Assembly (NCBI GenBank): GCA_023411815.1
Contig: JAEYOJ010000045.1
Location: 1-64,000, forward strand
DNA from: Pseudomonadota bacterium
GTDB lineage: Bacteria; Desulfobacterota; Desulfovibrionia; Desulfovibrionales; Desulfovibrionaceae
DNA length: 64,000 nucleotides
Direction: 5' to 3'
The notes below the pieces were generated by a model, which saw only the letters and a program-made list of their open reading frames with translations, had not been told where the DNA came from and ran no database searches. Positions within the stretch are counted from its first letter, which is position 1; every line of letters begins with the position of its first letter. The position numbers and the translations under genes were made by a program. This document shows, in pieces, positions 49,710 to 60,000 of the stretch.

Positions 49710-51257
49710 ATGGACAGCCGATCCTCATCCATAGAAGAGCAGACGATGCAGCCGGGCCCGACCTTCTCCAGATCCCTGTGGGTGGATACCGTGGAGCCGC
49801 GCCGACATCCGCGCATGACCCGCGACACCCTGGTCGACACGGCCATCATCGGAGCGGGCATGGCCGGCCTCAATCTGGCCCTGCTCCTTCTGCAGTCCGG
49901 CCAGCGCGTGGCGGTCATCGACATGCGCGAGGTCGGCTCGGGTGTCACGGGCAACACCACGGCCAAGATCACGGCCCTGCACGGCCAGCTGTACGCCGAG
50001 CTCACGCGCCGCTTCGGCCGCGAGACCGCATCCCTGCACGGCCAGGCCAATCAAAACGCCATCGGCCAGTACGAGGCTGTCATCAAGCGCTACTCCATAG
50101 ACTGCGACTACAGCCACGCGCCGGCCTGGACCGTGTCCAACCGCGAGGAGGACATGGAGGCCCTGGCCGCCGAGGCCGATGCGGCCAGGCAGTGCGGTCT
50201 GCCGGCGAGCTTCTCGCGCGACACGGGCCTGCCTTTCGGCGTGTCCGGCGGCGTGAAGGCCGACAACCAGGCCCGCTTCCATCCGCTCAAGTACCTGCTG
50301 GGCATCACCCGCGAACTGGCCGAGCGGGACGTGAAGATATTCGAGAACACCCGCGCCCTGGAGATCCGCCCCGGCCAGCCGGCGGACGTCATGACCGACC
50401 GCGGGCTGCTGCGGGCAAAGCATGTCGTTCTGGCCTCCAACATCCCCTTCTACCGCAGCTCCGAGTTCTTCCTGCGCCTGGTTCAGTCGCGCTCCTACGT
50501 GCTGGCCTATCCCGTGGAACCAGGCTTCATCCCGGACGCCATGTACTATCAGACGCGCCAGCCCTTCCGCTCCCTGCGCCTGCAGACATCGGGAGGCCGC
50601 GCCTGGCTCCTCGTGGGCGGCGAGAAGCATCACTCCGGCCACGCGACGGACACGGAAGCCTGCTACGCGCGCCTGGCCGAATGGGCCCGCGAGACCATGG
50701 GCCTGGAGAGTCCGGCCTACCGCTGGTCCACCCACGACCAGTTCCCCCTGGACCGCCTGCCCTACGTGGGCCCGGTCTCCCGGGGTCAGAAGAACATCCT
50801 TGCCGTGACCGGCTTCGGCGGCTGGGGCATGTCCCAGTCCATGGTCGCCGCGCACCTGCTGCGCGACCTCATCTACGGGGTCAAGAATCCCCTCTCGCGC
50901 ATCTACGCCGTTGGACGCCTGAAGCTGGGCGACCTCGGGCCCGTGGCCGGGCAGAACCTGCATAAGGTCAGGCGCCTCGTCACGGACCGGCTCTCCTCGC
51001 CCAAGAAGCAGGCCAAGGACCTGGAGCCGGGCCAGGGCGGGCTGGCCAAGCTGGGCGGGTCCGCCGTGGCGGCCTTCCGCGACGAGCAGGGCGAGCTGCA
51101 TGCGTTCTCGCGCGTGTGCACGCACGTGGGCTGCGTGGTGCAGTGGAACAACGCCGAGCGGTCCTGGGATTGCCCGTGCCACGGCTCGCGGTTCGATATC
51201 GACGGCCGCGTGCTGCAAGGGCCGACGATCAAGGACCTGCAGCCCAAGAAGTCCTGA
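49710..51257 (+). CDS. FAD-dependent oxidoreductase with C-terminal Rieske domain
   Basis: The ATG at 49710 follows ACAGGGAGCATG, giving 515 residues. The DAO domain opens with TAIIGAGMAGLNLALLLLQS (FAD binding) and has VIDMREVGSGVTGNTTAKIT. Residues about 425-515 form a Rieske domain with the two ligand pairs CTHVGC and CPCHGS. This combination is found in bacterial DAO-Rieske proteins, where an amine or amino acid may pass electrons through the 2Fe-2S cluster. There is no signal peptide. It is the first gene of a possible unit with the outer-membrane barrel gene. Confidence 0.9.
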   Translation: MDSRSSSIEEQTMQPGPTFSRSLWVDTVEPRRHPRMTRDTLVDTAIIGAGMAGLNLALLLLQSGQRVAVIDMREVGSGVTGNTTAKITALHGQLYAELTRRFGRETASLHGQANQNAIGQYEAVIKRYSIDCDYSHAPAWTVSNREEDMEALAAEADAARQCGLPASFSRDTGLPFGVSGGVKADNQARFHPLKYLLGITRELAERDVKIFENTRALEIRPGQPADVMTDRGLLRAKHVVLASNIPFYRSSEFFLRLVQSRSYVLAYPVEPGFIPDAMYYQTRQPFRSLRLQTSGGRAWLLVGGEKHHSGHATDTEACYARLAEWARETMGLESPAYRWSTHDQFPLDRLPYVGPVSRGQKNILAVTGFGGWGMSQSMVAAHLLRDLIYGVKNPLSRIYAVGRLKLGDLGPVAGQNLHKVRRLVTDRLSSPKKQAKDLEPGQGGLAKLGGSAVAAFRDEQGELHAFSRVCTHVGCVVQWNNAERSWDCPCHGSRFDIDGRVLQGPTIKDLQPKKS

Positions 51258-51381
51258 TAGGGCAGCACGGCAGACGAGGATGCTCCGGAAAATGCGCTTC
51301 GACGCGGACGAAAACCCGGTGCGGCCGCATTTTTAAGGCAAGGTTGACTGGGCCTTATTGGCACAAGAAGGAAGGACTGAC

Positions 51382-52146
51382 ATGAACGCCTGGTTGCGCA
51401 TGGGCCTATGCGGCATGCTGTGTGTGGGGCTCTTGGCCACAGTGCCTCTTCGCGCTTGGGCGCAGGGCTATGACCTGGACGAGAACTTTCCGCTGCGCAT
51501 GGAGGATGCCGAGGTCATCGGCAAGGGCAACTTCACCTTCCAGGGCAGCTTGGCCTACGAGTTGAGCCGGGAAGGCGAGGACCTCTTCGAGCTCGAGCCG
51601 GTCCTGCAGTACGGCCCGCTGGAAAAGCTGGAGCTGGAGCTCGCCTCGCCCTTCCTGCTCGGCGACGTCGACGACCGGGGCAGCGGGGACATCACGGCCT
51701 CGGCGCAGTACAAGCTGACCGAAGCCGGCCGCTGGATGCCCTCCCTGGCGGTCAAGGGCGCCCTGACCTTCCCCTCGGGAACGCGCAGCCGGGGCGTGGA
51801 CCCCTCGCTCAAGCTCCTGGCCTCCTGGCACCTGGGCGACTCGGGGCTGCACCGGGTGCACGTCAACGGCTCCTGGCTGCGCAACACCGAACCCTATGCC
51901 GACGAACGCAAGGACGGCTGGCTGTACCTGGTCGGCTACAGCTACCGGCTGAACCAGAACTGGATCATGCTGGCCGACATATGGCGCGAGCGGACCATCC
52001 TCACTGACGAGGAGATCAATATCGCCGAGGCCGGGCTGATCTACGAGTTCAGCGACCGGCTCTTCATGGCCGTGGGCGCGGGCGGCGGCTTCGGTGACGA
52101 GTCGCCGGAAGTCCGCGCCACGACGGCCTTCCAGCTCAATTTCTAG
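51382..52146 (+). CDS. Outer-membrane beta-barrel protein
   Basis: The ATG at 51382 (GAAGGACTGAC upstream) gives 254 residues with a signal peptide ending LRAWAQG. The mature part shows alternating strands such as KGNFTFQGSLAYELS, SGDITASAQYKLTEAGRW, GWLYLVGYSYRLNQNW, and ends in Phe (TTAFQLNF), the usual outer-membrane insertion signal. It resembles the MetA/phenol-degradation-type barrels of unknown substrate. The TAG stop opens repeat copy E. Confidence 0.78.
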   Translation: MNAWLRMGLCGMLCVGLLATVPLRAWAQGYDLDENFPLRMEDAEVIGKGNFTFQGSLAYELSREGEDLFELEPVLQYGPLEKLELELASPFLLGDVDDRGSGDITASAQYKLTEAGRWMPSLAVKGALTFPSGTRSRGVDPSLKLLASWHLGDSGLHRVHVNGSWLRNTEPYADERKDGWLYLVGYSYRLNQNWIMLADIWRERTILTDEEINIAEAGLIYEFSDRLFMAVGAGGGFGDESPEVRATTAFQLNF

Positions 52147-52195
52147 AGCAGGCTGCCTTTAAGACGCCCGCGGCGGCGTACTCCAGGCGACAAAC
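52144..52195. repeat. Dispersed palindromic repeat, family 1, copy E (partial)
   Basis: TAGAGCAGGCTGCCTTTAAG, then ACGCCCGCGGCGGCG, matching the second end type of copies C and G. The remainder has diverged. TAG is the stop of the barrel gene. Confidence 0.65.
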
Positions 52196-52337
52196 CTCCC
52201 TCCGCGCTGTTGAACTTTCCCGCGACGGGACGTACAAGCAAATTGCCTGGGGAGTTCCGCCTCTTTTTCTTCGAACGCCTTTACACCTTCCTCCAGGCCG
52301 ACACATTCCGATCCCTACCCTCTCCGAGGTACGCGAC

Positions 52338-53990
52338 ATGAATCAGAAGCAACTCGTTCTGACCGTCTGCGCCCTGTGCGCGGTCGTAGCCGCGGGCGCG
52401 GCAGTGCTTTCCCTCCACGCGCCCACGGCGACCCTGATCCTCTGCCTGGTCCTGGCCCCGGCGCTGTCCTGGCTGGCCCTCTATCTGCTGCGGCAGGTCT
52501 TCGCGCCCCAGGAGTGCGCCATGGCCGCCCTGCGGGCCTCGGGCCAGGATACCAGGACCGGCCTTGCCGGCACGGTGGAGGGCCTGGCGCGCGAGCTGCA
52601 ATCCTGCAAGGCGGAGCTGACCGCCAAATCCGAGGAGCTGCGCACCGTGGCGGCACGCTCGGAAGAGGCCGTGCGCCAGGCGGGAGAAGCCTCGAGCATG
52701 GCCGAGCAGGCCCGCGAGGACGGCATGCGCGAGGCCGCCGGACGCCTGCAGGTCGTGGCCCACAGGATCACGGAATCCGCCGACCTGCTGGAATCGCTTT
52801 CCGCGCGCATCGTGTCCGGCGCGGACAACCAGAAGGATCGCATGCACCACACCGCCGTGGCCATGGGCGAGATGAACCTGGCCATCACCGAGGTCTCGCG
52901 CAGCGCGGCCACGGCCGCGACCAACGTGGACATGGCCAAGGAACGGGCCCAGGAGAGCATGCAGGTCGTCACGCATTCGCGCGAAGCCATCAGCAAGGTC
53001 AACGGCGTGGCCACGCGGCTCAAGACCGACATGGCCGAGCTGGGCAACATGGCCATGTCCATCGACAAGGTCATCAACGTCATCAACGACATCGCGGACC
53101 AGACCAACCTGCTGGCGCTCAACGCGGCTATCGAGGCGGCCCGAGCCGGAGAGGCCGGGCGCGGCTTCGCCGTGGTGGCCGACGAGGTGCGCAAGCTGGC
53201 CGAGAAGACCATGAACGCCACCAAGGAGGTCGGCGCGAGCATCCTGGCCATCCAGGACGCCGTGAAGCGCAACGTGGACGGCATGGAGGAGGCCGTGGCC
53301 ATGGCGGCCGAGGCCGCGGACATGGCCACCCGCTCCGGCGAGTCCTCGCAGATGATCGTGCGCCATACCGAGGACAACGCGACCATGATCGCCTCCATCG
53401 CCGCGGCGGCCGAGGAGCAGTCCGCCTCCAGCAACGAGATAAGCCAGGCCGTGGGCGAGGTGCGCGAGATCGCCGTGGACATCGCCGAAGGCATCCACGA
53501 ATCGTCCAAGGCCATCGGCCAGCTCACGACCCTGACCGTGCAGCTCGGCGAGCTCATCCGCGACATGCAGACCCGCCAGGGCGACACGCTGGTGAGCTGG
53601 ACCAGCTCGCTCAGCGTGGGCGTGCGCGAGATCGACGAGCAGCACGTGAAGCTCGTGGAGCTGCTCAACAAGCTCTATGCGGCCATGAAATCCGGCAAAG
53701 GCAATGACGCGCTGGGCAAGATCCTGAACGATCTGGTGGAGTACACGGTCTACCACTTCGACCACGAGGAGAAGCTCTTCGCCAGGCTCGGCTACCCGCA
53801 GGCCCAGGCCCACGCCCGCGAGCACGCGGCCCTCAAGGCCAAGGTGAGCGAGTTCGCCGCCGCCTTCAAGGCCGGCAAGGCCAAGGTCACCACGGATATC
53901 CTCAATTTCCTCAAGGACTGGGTGGTCAACCACATCAAGGTCACGGACAAGAAATACAGCCCGTTCCTGAACAGCAAGGGCCTGAGATAA
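52338..53990 (+). CDS. DcrH-like chemoreceptor with C-terminal hemerythrin domain
   Basis: The 550-residue protein has two membrane helices near the N-terminus (6-28 and 32-52) with almost no periplasmic loop. A methyl-accepting signalling domain follows, with the tip IADQTNLLALNAAIEAARAG, and a hemerythrin domain occupies about 415-545. Its di-iron ligands are seen in REIDEQHVKL, YHFDHEEKLF, REHAALKAKV and HIKVTDKKY. D. vulgaris DcrH uses such a domain to sense oxygen, so this receptor probably guides the cell away from or along oxygen gradients. It is transcribed alone and ends before the family-2 repeat pair. Confidence 0.93.
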   Translation: MNQKQLVLTVCALCAVVAAGAAVLSLHAPTATLILCLVLAPALSWLALYLLRQVFAPQECAMAALRASGQDTRTGLAGTVEGLARELQSCKAELTAKSEELRTVAARSEEAVRQAGEASSMAEQAREDGMREAAGRLQVVAHRITESADLLESLSARIVSGADNQKDRMHHTAVAMGEMNLAITEVSRSAATAATNVDMAKERAQESMQVVTHSREAISKVNGVATRLKTDMAELGNMAMSIDKVINVINDIADQTNLLALNAAIEAARAGEAGRGFAVVADEVRKLAEKTMNATKEVGASILAIQDAVKRNVDGMEEAVAMAAEAADMATRSGESSQMIVRHTEDNATMIASIAAAAEEQSASSNEISQAVGEVREIAVDIAEGIHESSKAIGQLTTLTVQLGELIRDMQTRQGDTLVSWTSSLSVGVREIDEQHVKLVELLNKLYAAMKSGKGNDALGKILNDLVEYTVYHFDHEEKLFARLGYPQAQAHAREHAALKAKVSEFAAAFKAGKAKVTTDILNFLKDWVVNHIKVTDKKYSPFLNSKGLR

Positions 53991-53994
53991 TACC

Positions 53995-54059
53995 GGGAGA
54001 GGGCTCTGCCCTCTCCCAAACCCTCACCCGCCAGGGGAGTGATTCCCCTGGACCCCGCT
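53995..54059. repeat. Dispersed hairpin repeat, family 2, unit 1
   Basis: Two hairpins in tandem: GGGAGAGGGC (53995-54004) with GCCCTCTCCC (54008-54017), and CCAGGGGA (54031-54038) with TCCCCTGG (54044-54051), then ACCCCGC. Related inverted units lie at 54166 and at 62196 and 62385. Confidence 0.8.
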
Positions 54060-54127
54060 TTTTTCAGTGCGACACGCTTCACGACGACGAGTTCATTCAT
54101 CCGCGCAGGTGTCTGCGGTGCAAATGA

Positions 54128-54162
54128 AAAGAATGCCGGGCATCGCCCGGCATTCTTTTTTA
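54128..54162. terminator. Bidirectional terminator between convergent genes
   Basis: A nearly 14-bp perfect stem, AAAGAATGCCGGGC (54128-54141) with GCCCGGCATTCTTT (54145-54158), then TTTT. It lies between the chemoreceptor and encapsulin genes, inside a pair of family-2 repeats. Confidence 0.9.
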
Positions 54163-54165
54163 ACT

Positions 54166-54243
54166 ATCGCGGGTCCAGGGGGTCGTTACCCCCTGGCGGG
54201 GTTTCCAAAGGGGCGGCGCCCCTTTGGCCGCCGGAGGCATTTC
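54166..54243. repeat. Dispersed hairpin repeat, family 2, unit 2 (inverted)
   Basis: CCAGGGGG faces CCCCCTGG, followed by GCGGGGTTT and a third hairpin, CCAAAGGGGC with GCCCCTTTGG. It is the mirror of unit 1 across the terminator at 54128. Confidence 0.8.
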
Positions 54244-54253
54244 CAAACGAGAC

Positions 54254-55063
54254 CTAGCCGCCCTGACTCCAGCCGAAGCACTGGATGGCACGGGGCTCCA
54301 GCACGTGGAAGGTGAAGGATTCGGTGAAGAAGAGCTTGACCTTCTCCTTGTCGTGGGAGCCGTAGCCGATGCCGATGTCCTGCCCGAGGGTCAGGGTCAT
54401 GTCGCCGCCGCGCGTGGAGACGAGGAAGGCGTCCTCCACGAACGGGCTGACCACGATGGGCCCGCCCAGCATGCTCTCCACGTATTTGTTCAGCGGATAG
54501 CCGCGGATCTGGCCCGACAGGGCGACCCACATGTCGGGGCAGACCACCAGGGCGAACGGCCCCTGGATGCCTTCGCGCATCATGCGCGTCAGCCCCTCGG
54601 TGACCTTCTGCACGATATCCTCGGGAGAGCCGGAGATGCCCATGGCCTCGTGGCCGGCGGCCTCCTTGATTCCCTTGATCTGGGCCTGATGCAGGCCGTA
54701 GTAGACCGCCCGCTCCTCCATGCGCGCCAGATCGCGCGCGGCCTTTTCCAGGGGCGACAAGTCGATGTCCTTGGCTCCGCGCACCAGGTTGTCGATCTCC
54801 CATATGTCCAGCTCGAACGGCACGCGCACTTCCACCAGGGGCAGCACGCGACGGATTCCGAAATGCACGTTCTCGATGGGCTGGTTCTCGGGCAGGCTCA
54901 GCCTGCCCAGGGGTACGGCCGAGTATTCCCAACCCTTGGGGCCGTCCACGTCCACGACCTTGCGGGCGGACAGGACCGAATTGAGTATCATGCGGGCCTG
55001 CTCGTCGATGACGGCCCAGGTCTGCTGCGTGATAGGCGCCAGCTCTCGCTTGAGAATGTCCAT
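54254..55063 (-). CDS. Encapsulin shell protein (family 1)
   Basis: The ATG at 55063 follows CACGGAGGAACC, giving 269 residues. The sequence is a typical HK97-fold encapsulin: ITQQTWAVIDEQARMILNSV, ARKVVDVDGPKGWEYSAVPL, then VEVRVPFELDIWEIDNLVRG and LGQDIGIGYGSHDKEKVKLF. Sixty or more copies assemble into a protein shell. The ferritin-like cargo gene ends 32 bp upstream, so the two make an iron-storing nanocompartment. A longer open frame to 56095 is an artefact. Confidence 0.96.
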   Translation of the reverse strand: MDILKRELAPITQQTWAVIDEQARMILNSVLSARKVVDVDGPKGWEYSAVPLGRLSLPENQPIENVHFGIRRVLPLVEVRVPFELDIWEIDNLVRGAKDIDLSPLEKAARDLARMEERAVYYGLHQAQIKGIKEAAGHEAMGISGSPEDIVQKVTEGLTRMMREGIQGPFALVVCPDMWVALSGQIRGYPLNKYVESMLGGPIVVSPFVEDAFLVSTRGGDMTLTLGQDIGIGYGSHDKEKVKLFFTESFTFHVLEPRAIQCFGWSQGG

Positions 55064-55095
55064 GGTTCCTCCGTGTGGGCTTATCGTGCGCGTGT

Positions 55096-55503
55096 TCAGA
55101 TGCTCTTCTTCAGGCTGCCGAGGCCCAGCCCTCCGCCGGCCGGGACGGACGCTTCCTGCACGGGCTGATCCGCGCCGCGTCCTCCTGCCTCGCCTGCCTG
55201 GCCGGTTTCCGCGGCCTCCTCGATGGAGGTTATGTCGCCGTCGGTAAAGAGATACGTGCGCATCTGCTCGTCCCAGCCGGGCATGTTGCGCCGCAGCCAT
55301 TCCAGGGCCATGACCGCGTGCTCGATCTCCTCGTCGCGGTTGTGGGCCAGGATGCTCTTCAATTGCGGGTCGGGGCAGGTGGCCACCCGCTGGTGGTACC
55401 AGTCCACCGCCTCGATCTCTTCCTTGAGGCTCATGAGCGCCCGCACATAATTCCGGTCCTGCTGGGTCAATTCGCCTACCGGCTCGTGGTACTGATTCGC
55501 CAT
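55096..55503 (-). CDS. Encapsulated ferritin-like protein (EncFtn)
   Basis: A 135-residue protein starting behind AAGGAGATCGAA. LMSLKEEIEAVDWYHQRV and LAHNRDEEIEHAVMALEWLR carry the ferroxidase ligands, which I place at E29, E59 and H62 by alignment from memory with Rhodospirillum EncFtn. After a Gly/Ala/Glu linker the C-terminus GLGLGSLKKSI is the encapsulin cargo-loading peptide. It oxidises iron(II) for storage in the encapsulin shell encoded directly downstream. Confidence 0.96.
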   Translation of the reverse strand: MANQYHEPVGELTQQDRNYVRALMSLKEEIEAVDWYHQRVATCPDPQLKSILAHNRDEEIEHAVMALEWLRRNMPGWDEQMRTYLFTDGDITSIEEAAETGQAGEAGGRGADQPVQEASVPAGGGLGLGSLKKSI

Positions 55504-55745
55504 TTCGATCTCCTTGGGATGCTCCTGCGGACAAGCCCGCCCCTGCCGCCGGCTTGGCCGGTGGGCGCGGACGGGAGCCTATTGGGCCACGCTTAACACA
55601 GTTTCGGACCCATGGGAACCTCAAGGTCTTCAAAAGCTTGCTCGTGTCGGGCTTCACGAAAGCCTCTGTTGGAGTATAGTGGAAAGCTCCGGCCCCGGAG
55701 GCGTCATAGTATGCTTTGTATGCAAGGGAGCGATGCGTGGATTGC

Positions 55746-57044
55746 ATGACTGACCGGCCGAAAGTGGCGCGAGGGGCCGCATGGGCCTGGCTGATCCTCC
55801 TGCTGTGCGCTTTGGCCGCCTGCGGGGAGGAGCCGCAACAGGCCGCCGAGGAGACGGCCGTTGCGGTGGAGACGGCCACGGTAGGCAGGAGCGATTTCCT
55901 GGAGGACGTCACGGGCATCGGCACCCTGCTGGCGGTCGAGGTCGTGCGCATCCGTCCCGAGGCGAGCGGCATCGTGCGCGAGATACGCTTCCGGGAAGGC
56001 GAACGCGTGAACAAGGGCGCGCTGCTGTTTCTCCTGGACACCAATAAGCTGCTCCGCGAACTAGCCGCGAACCAAGCGGCCCTGGAGTCGGCCAAGGCCA
56101 GCCTGGAACACGCCGGGCGCTCCTATCAGCGTTTCTGGCGGCTCTACGAGCGGCGCACGGTTTCCAAGGACGAGCTGGACCAGCGCCAGACCGAGTTCAG
56201 CGTGGCCCAGGCCGAGGTGAGCCGGCTGGAGGCGCAGGTGGCCCTGGACCGCGAGCGGCTGGAGGACATGCGCATCCGCGCGCCCATGGCCGGGAGCCTG
56301 TCCCAGAGGAACGTGGACGTGGGCGACTACGTGGAGGAGGGCGACGAGCTCGTGACCCTCTACTCCGAACGGCTGGAGATCTCCTTCGACGTGCCCGAGC
56401 GCTACATGGGCCGCGTGCGTTTGGATCAGCCCGTGCGCGTCTCGGTCACGGCCTACCCGGAGCGGGAGTTCGAGGGCCAGGTCAGCTTCGTCAGCCCGAG
56501 CGTGAACGTGGCGACGCGCAAGTTCACGGTCAAGGCCCTGGTGGGCGATCCCGGGAACCTGCTCAAGCCCGGCGCCTTCGCCACGGCCGGGCTGGTGCTC
56601 GACGTGCGCCAAGGCAGGCCCGCCGTGCCCGAGTCCGCGCTGGTGGCCACGCGCGAGGGCTATCTCGTCTTTCTCGTGCGGGACGGCAGGGCCGTCATGC
56701 GGCCCGTGGAAATCGGCCTGCGCCGCACGGGCCTGGCCGAAGTGCGCCAGGGTCTCGAAGCCGGCCAGGAGGTGGTCGTGGCCGGTCAGCTCAACCTGAG
56801 CGACGGCACGCCGGTACAGGTCGCGGCAAGCAGCCGGGACGACACGGGCCCTGCCGGAACCGAGGGCCCCGGCACGAGCCTAGCCAGGCAGCCCGAGGAC
56901 CGGCCCGACTCCGGCGGGATCGCCAGTCCAAACGGTCCCGCCAATCCAGGCAGTCCAGACGGCCCTGGCGGCTCCGCCAACGCGGCGGAGCCCGACCGCA
57001 GGGAAAGGCCGGCTGATACGAACGGCGCGGGAGACGGGCCGTGA
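55746..57044 (+). CDS. RND efflux membrane-fusion lipoprotein with low-complexity tail
   Basis: The ATG at 55746 gives 432 residues with signal peptide and lipobox LAAC. The adaptor has VRIRPEASGIVREIRFREGE (barrel-sandwich half), a helical hairpin (TVSKDELDQRQTEFSVAQAE), MRIRAPMAGSLSQRNVDVGD and a beta-barrel with VRVSVTAYPEREFEGQVSFV. After about 365 the last 65 residues are Gly/Pro/Asp/Ser-rich and not part of the family. It links the RND pump encoded next to an outer-membrane channel; no TolC-like gene is in the window. Its TGA overlaps the pump's GTG. Confidence 0.9.
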   Translation: MTDRPKVARGAAWAWLILLLCALAACGEEPQQAAEETAVAVETATVGRSDFLEDVTGIGTLLAVEVVRIRPEASGIVREIRFREGERVNKGALLFLLDTNKLLRELAANQAALESAKASLEHAGRSYQRFWRLYERRTVSKDELDQRQTEFSVAQAEVSRLEAQVALDRERLEDMRIRAPMAGSLSQRNVDVGDYVEEGDELVTLYSERLEISFDVPERYMGRVRLDQPVRVSVTAYPEREFEGQVSFVSPSVNVATRKFTVKALVGDPGNLLKPGAFATAGLVLDVRQGRPAVPESALVATREGYLVFLVRDGRAVMRPVEIGLRRTGLAEVRQGLEAGQEVVVAGQLNLSDGTPVQVAASSRDDTGPAGTEGPGTSLARQPEDRPDSGGIASPNGPANPGSPDGPGGSANAAEPDRRERPADTNGAGDGP

Positions 57045-60000
57045 TCTGGAATTTCTGCATCTCCCGGCCCGTGCTGACCATCGTCGGCGTGCTCGTGACG
57101 GCCATCTTCGGCATCTACGGCTACTACCAGATGCCCGTGCGCGAGGACCCGGACGTGGAGTTCCCGATCGTCAGCGTCAACGTGGTCTTCCCCGGCGCCG
57201 AACCCGAGGTGGTGGAGACGGAGATCATCGAGCCGCTGGAGGAGGAGATCAACACGGTCGAGGGGCTCAAGACCCTGACCTCCACGGCGCGCGAGGAAGT
57301 GGCCACGGTCACGGCCGAGTTCGAGCTGTGGCGCGACATCGACATCGCGGCCCAGGACGTGCGCGACCGGGTCAGCCGCGCCCGGCGCGAACTGCCCGAC
57401 GGCATCGAGGAGCCCATCATCGAGAAGCTCGACCCGGACGCCCAGGCCGTGATGTGGATCGCGCTGACCGGCGACACGCGCTGGGACGAGGTGCGCCTGT
57501 CCACCTACGCCGACGAGGTGCTGCGCCAGCGTCTGGAGAATCTGCGCGGCGTGGGGCGCATCATCATCGGCGGCGAGCGGCGTTACGCCGTGCGCATCAG
57601 GCTCGATCCGCTCAAGCTCGCCGCGCACCGCCTCACGGTGCAGGACGTGGTGGAGGCGGTGCAGGCCAACAACGTGGACATCCCCTCGGGCCGCGTGGAG
57701 TCCGTGGCCCGCGAGTTCCTGGTCAAGACGCGCGGCCAGTTCTCGGAGGCCGAGCCCTTCAACGAGCTCATCGTGGCCTCGCGCGCAGGCGCGCCGGTGC
57801 GCATCCGCGACGTGGGCCAGGCCGTGGACGGCGTGGAGAACGACCGCCAGATCGCGCGATTCGTGGGCGAGACGGCCGTGGGCATGGGCGTGGTCAAGCT
57901 GAGCGGCGCGAACACCGTGTCCCTGGCCGAGGGGGTCAGGGCGCGCATGGAGGAGCTGGCCCGCGACTTCCCGGCCGGGCTCGGCTACCAGATCGCCTCG
58001 GACGAGTCCGTGTTCATCGAGGAGTCCATCCGCGACCTGCTGTTCACCATCGTGCTGACCTCGGGCCTGGTCGTGCTCGTGGTGCTCCTGTTCCTGCGCA
58101 CCTTCCGGGGCACGCTCATCGTGGGCCTGGCCATCCCGGCCTCGCTGCTGGGCGGCCTGGCGGCCATGAACGTGCTCGGCTTCTCCGTGAACACCCTGAC
58201 CATGCTCGGGCTCATCCTGGCCATCGGCATCGTCATCGACGACGCCATCGTGGTGCTCGAATCGAGCTACCGGCATTTGGAACAGGGCGCGGACCCGGTG
58301 CCGGCCGCGCGCGTGGGCACCACGGAGGTGGCCTTTCCGTCCATCGCCAACACCTTGTCGCTGGCCGCGGTGTTCATTCCCGTTGCCTTCACGCCCGGGC
58401 TCATCGGACGCTTCTTCTACGAGTTCGGCCTGACCGTGGCCGCCACGGTCATCGCCTCCACGCTCACGGCCCTCACGCTCACGCCCATGCTCTGCTCGCG
58501 CCTGCTGCACCGGAACCACAAGCGCGGGCGGATCTTCCACGCCCTGGAGCGCGGCTTCGAGATTTTCGAGGCGGCCTACGCCCGCTCGCTCGACATGGCC
58601 ATGGCCGTGCGCTGGCTCACGATCCTGCTGGCCCTGGCCGCCTTCGGCCTGGGCGCGTTCCTGTTCACGCGGCTGTCCACGGAGTTCCAGCCCGAGGTGG
58701 ACCGCGCAGAGTTCATGATCTCCTTCGAGACGCCCGAGGGCGCGACCCTGCGCCAGACAGACCTCTACGCGCGCGAAATCGAAAAGGTCCTACTCGCCAC
58801 GCCCGAGGTGCGCCAGTTCTTCCTGGCCATCGCCCTGTCGCGCGGCGGCGGACCTGGCCGGGTCAACGACGGCATCTCCTTCGTGCGCCTGCACCGGACC
58901 AACGAACGCGCACGACACCAGTCCGAGGTCATGCAGGAGCTGCGCCGCGAATTTGCGCGCCTGCCGGGCGGGCGGGCCTTCGTCTTCTCCAGCGGCGGCT
59001 CGGGCATCGGCGGCGAGGGCGCGCCCCTGCAGCTCGTGCTGCAGAACCCGAGCATCGACGCCCTGGCCGCGGCCCAGGATCAGGTCATGGCCTGGATGAG
59101 CCAGCGACCCGACCTCATCGGCGTGAACACGGACCTCAAGCTCAACAAGCCCCAGGTGGAGGTGAACATCCTGCGCGACAAGGCCACGCAGATGGGCGTC
59201 AGCGTGCTGGATCTGTCCAACGCCCTGCGTTACCTCCTGGGCGAGCCGGACATCTCGGAGATCGAGCGCGCCAACGAGCGCTACGACGTCATCCCCGAGG
59301 TCGTGGGCAAGGGCGGCATGGTGCCGGACGACCTGAAGCTCATCTACGTGCGCAACCAGACCGGCGACCTGATCTCCCTGGACAACCTCGTGGAGCTGAC
59401 CGAATCCGTGGGCCCCAGCGAGATCCACCATTTCAACCGGCTGCGCTCGGCCACGGTCTCGGCCTCCACGCCGCCGGGCGTGGCCCTGGGCGATCCGCTC
59501 GCCGCGCTGCAGGACTGGCTGGACGAGAACCTGCCGGACGACTTCTCCCACGAGTTCACGGGCCAGACCCGCGACTTCCAGGAGTCCTTTTTTTACCTGA
59601 GCATCACCATCGTCTTCTCGGTCATCTTCATCTACCTCGTGCTCGCGGCGCAGTTCGAGTCGTTCGTGAATCCGCTCATCATCCTCACGGCCCTGCCCCT
59701 GGCCGGAGTGGGCGCGGCCGGAGCCCTGTGGCTGCTGGACATGCCGCTCGGCATCTACGCCTTCATCGGGCTGATCATGCTCGCGGGCATGGCCACCAAG
59801 AACGCCATCCTCATGCTCGACTACGCGGGCGTGCTGCAGGCCCGCGGCGAACCCGCGCGCAAGGCCGCCGTGGACGCGGCCCACGTGCGCTTCCGGCCCG
59901 TGATCATGACCACCATGTCTACGGTGCTCGGCATGCTGCCCATCGCCCTGGGCTTCGGCGCGGGCGGCGAGGCGCGGGCGCCCATGGGCGTGGCAGTGGC

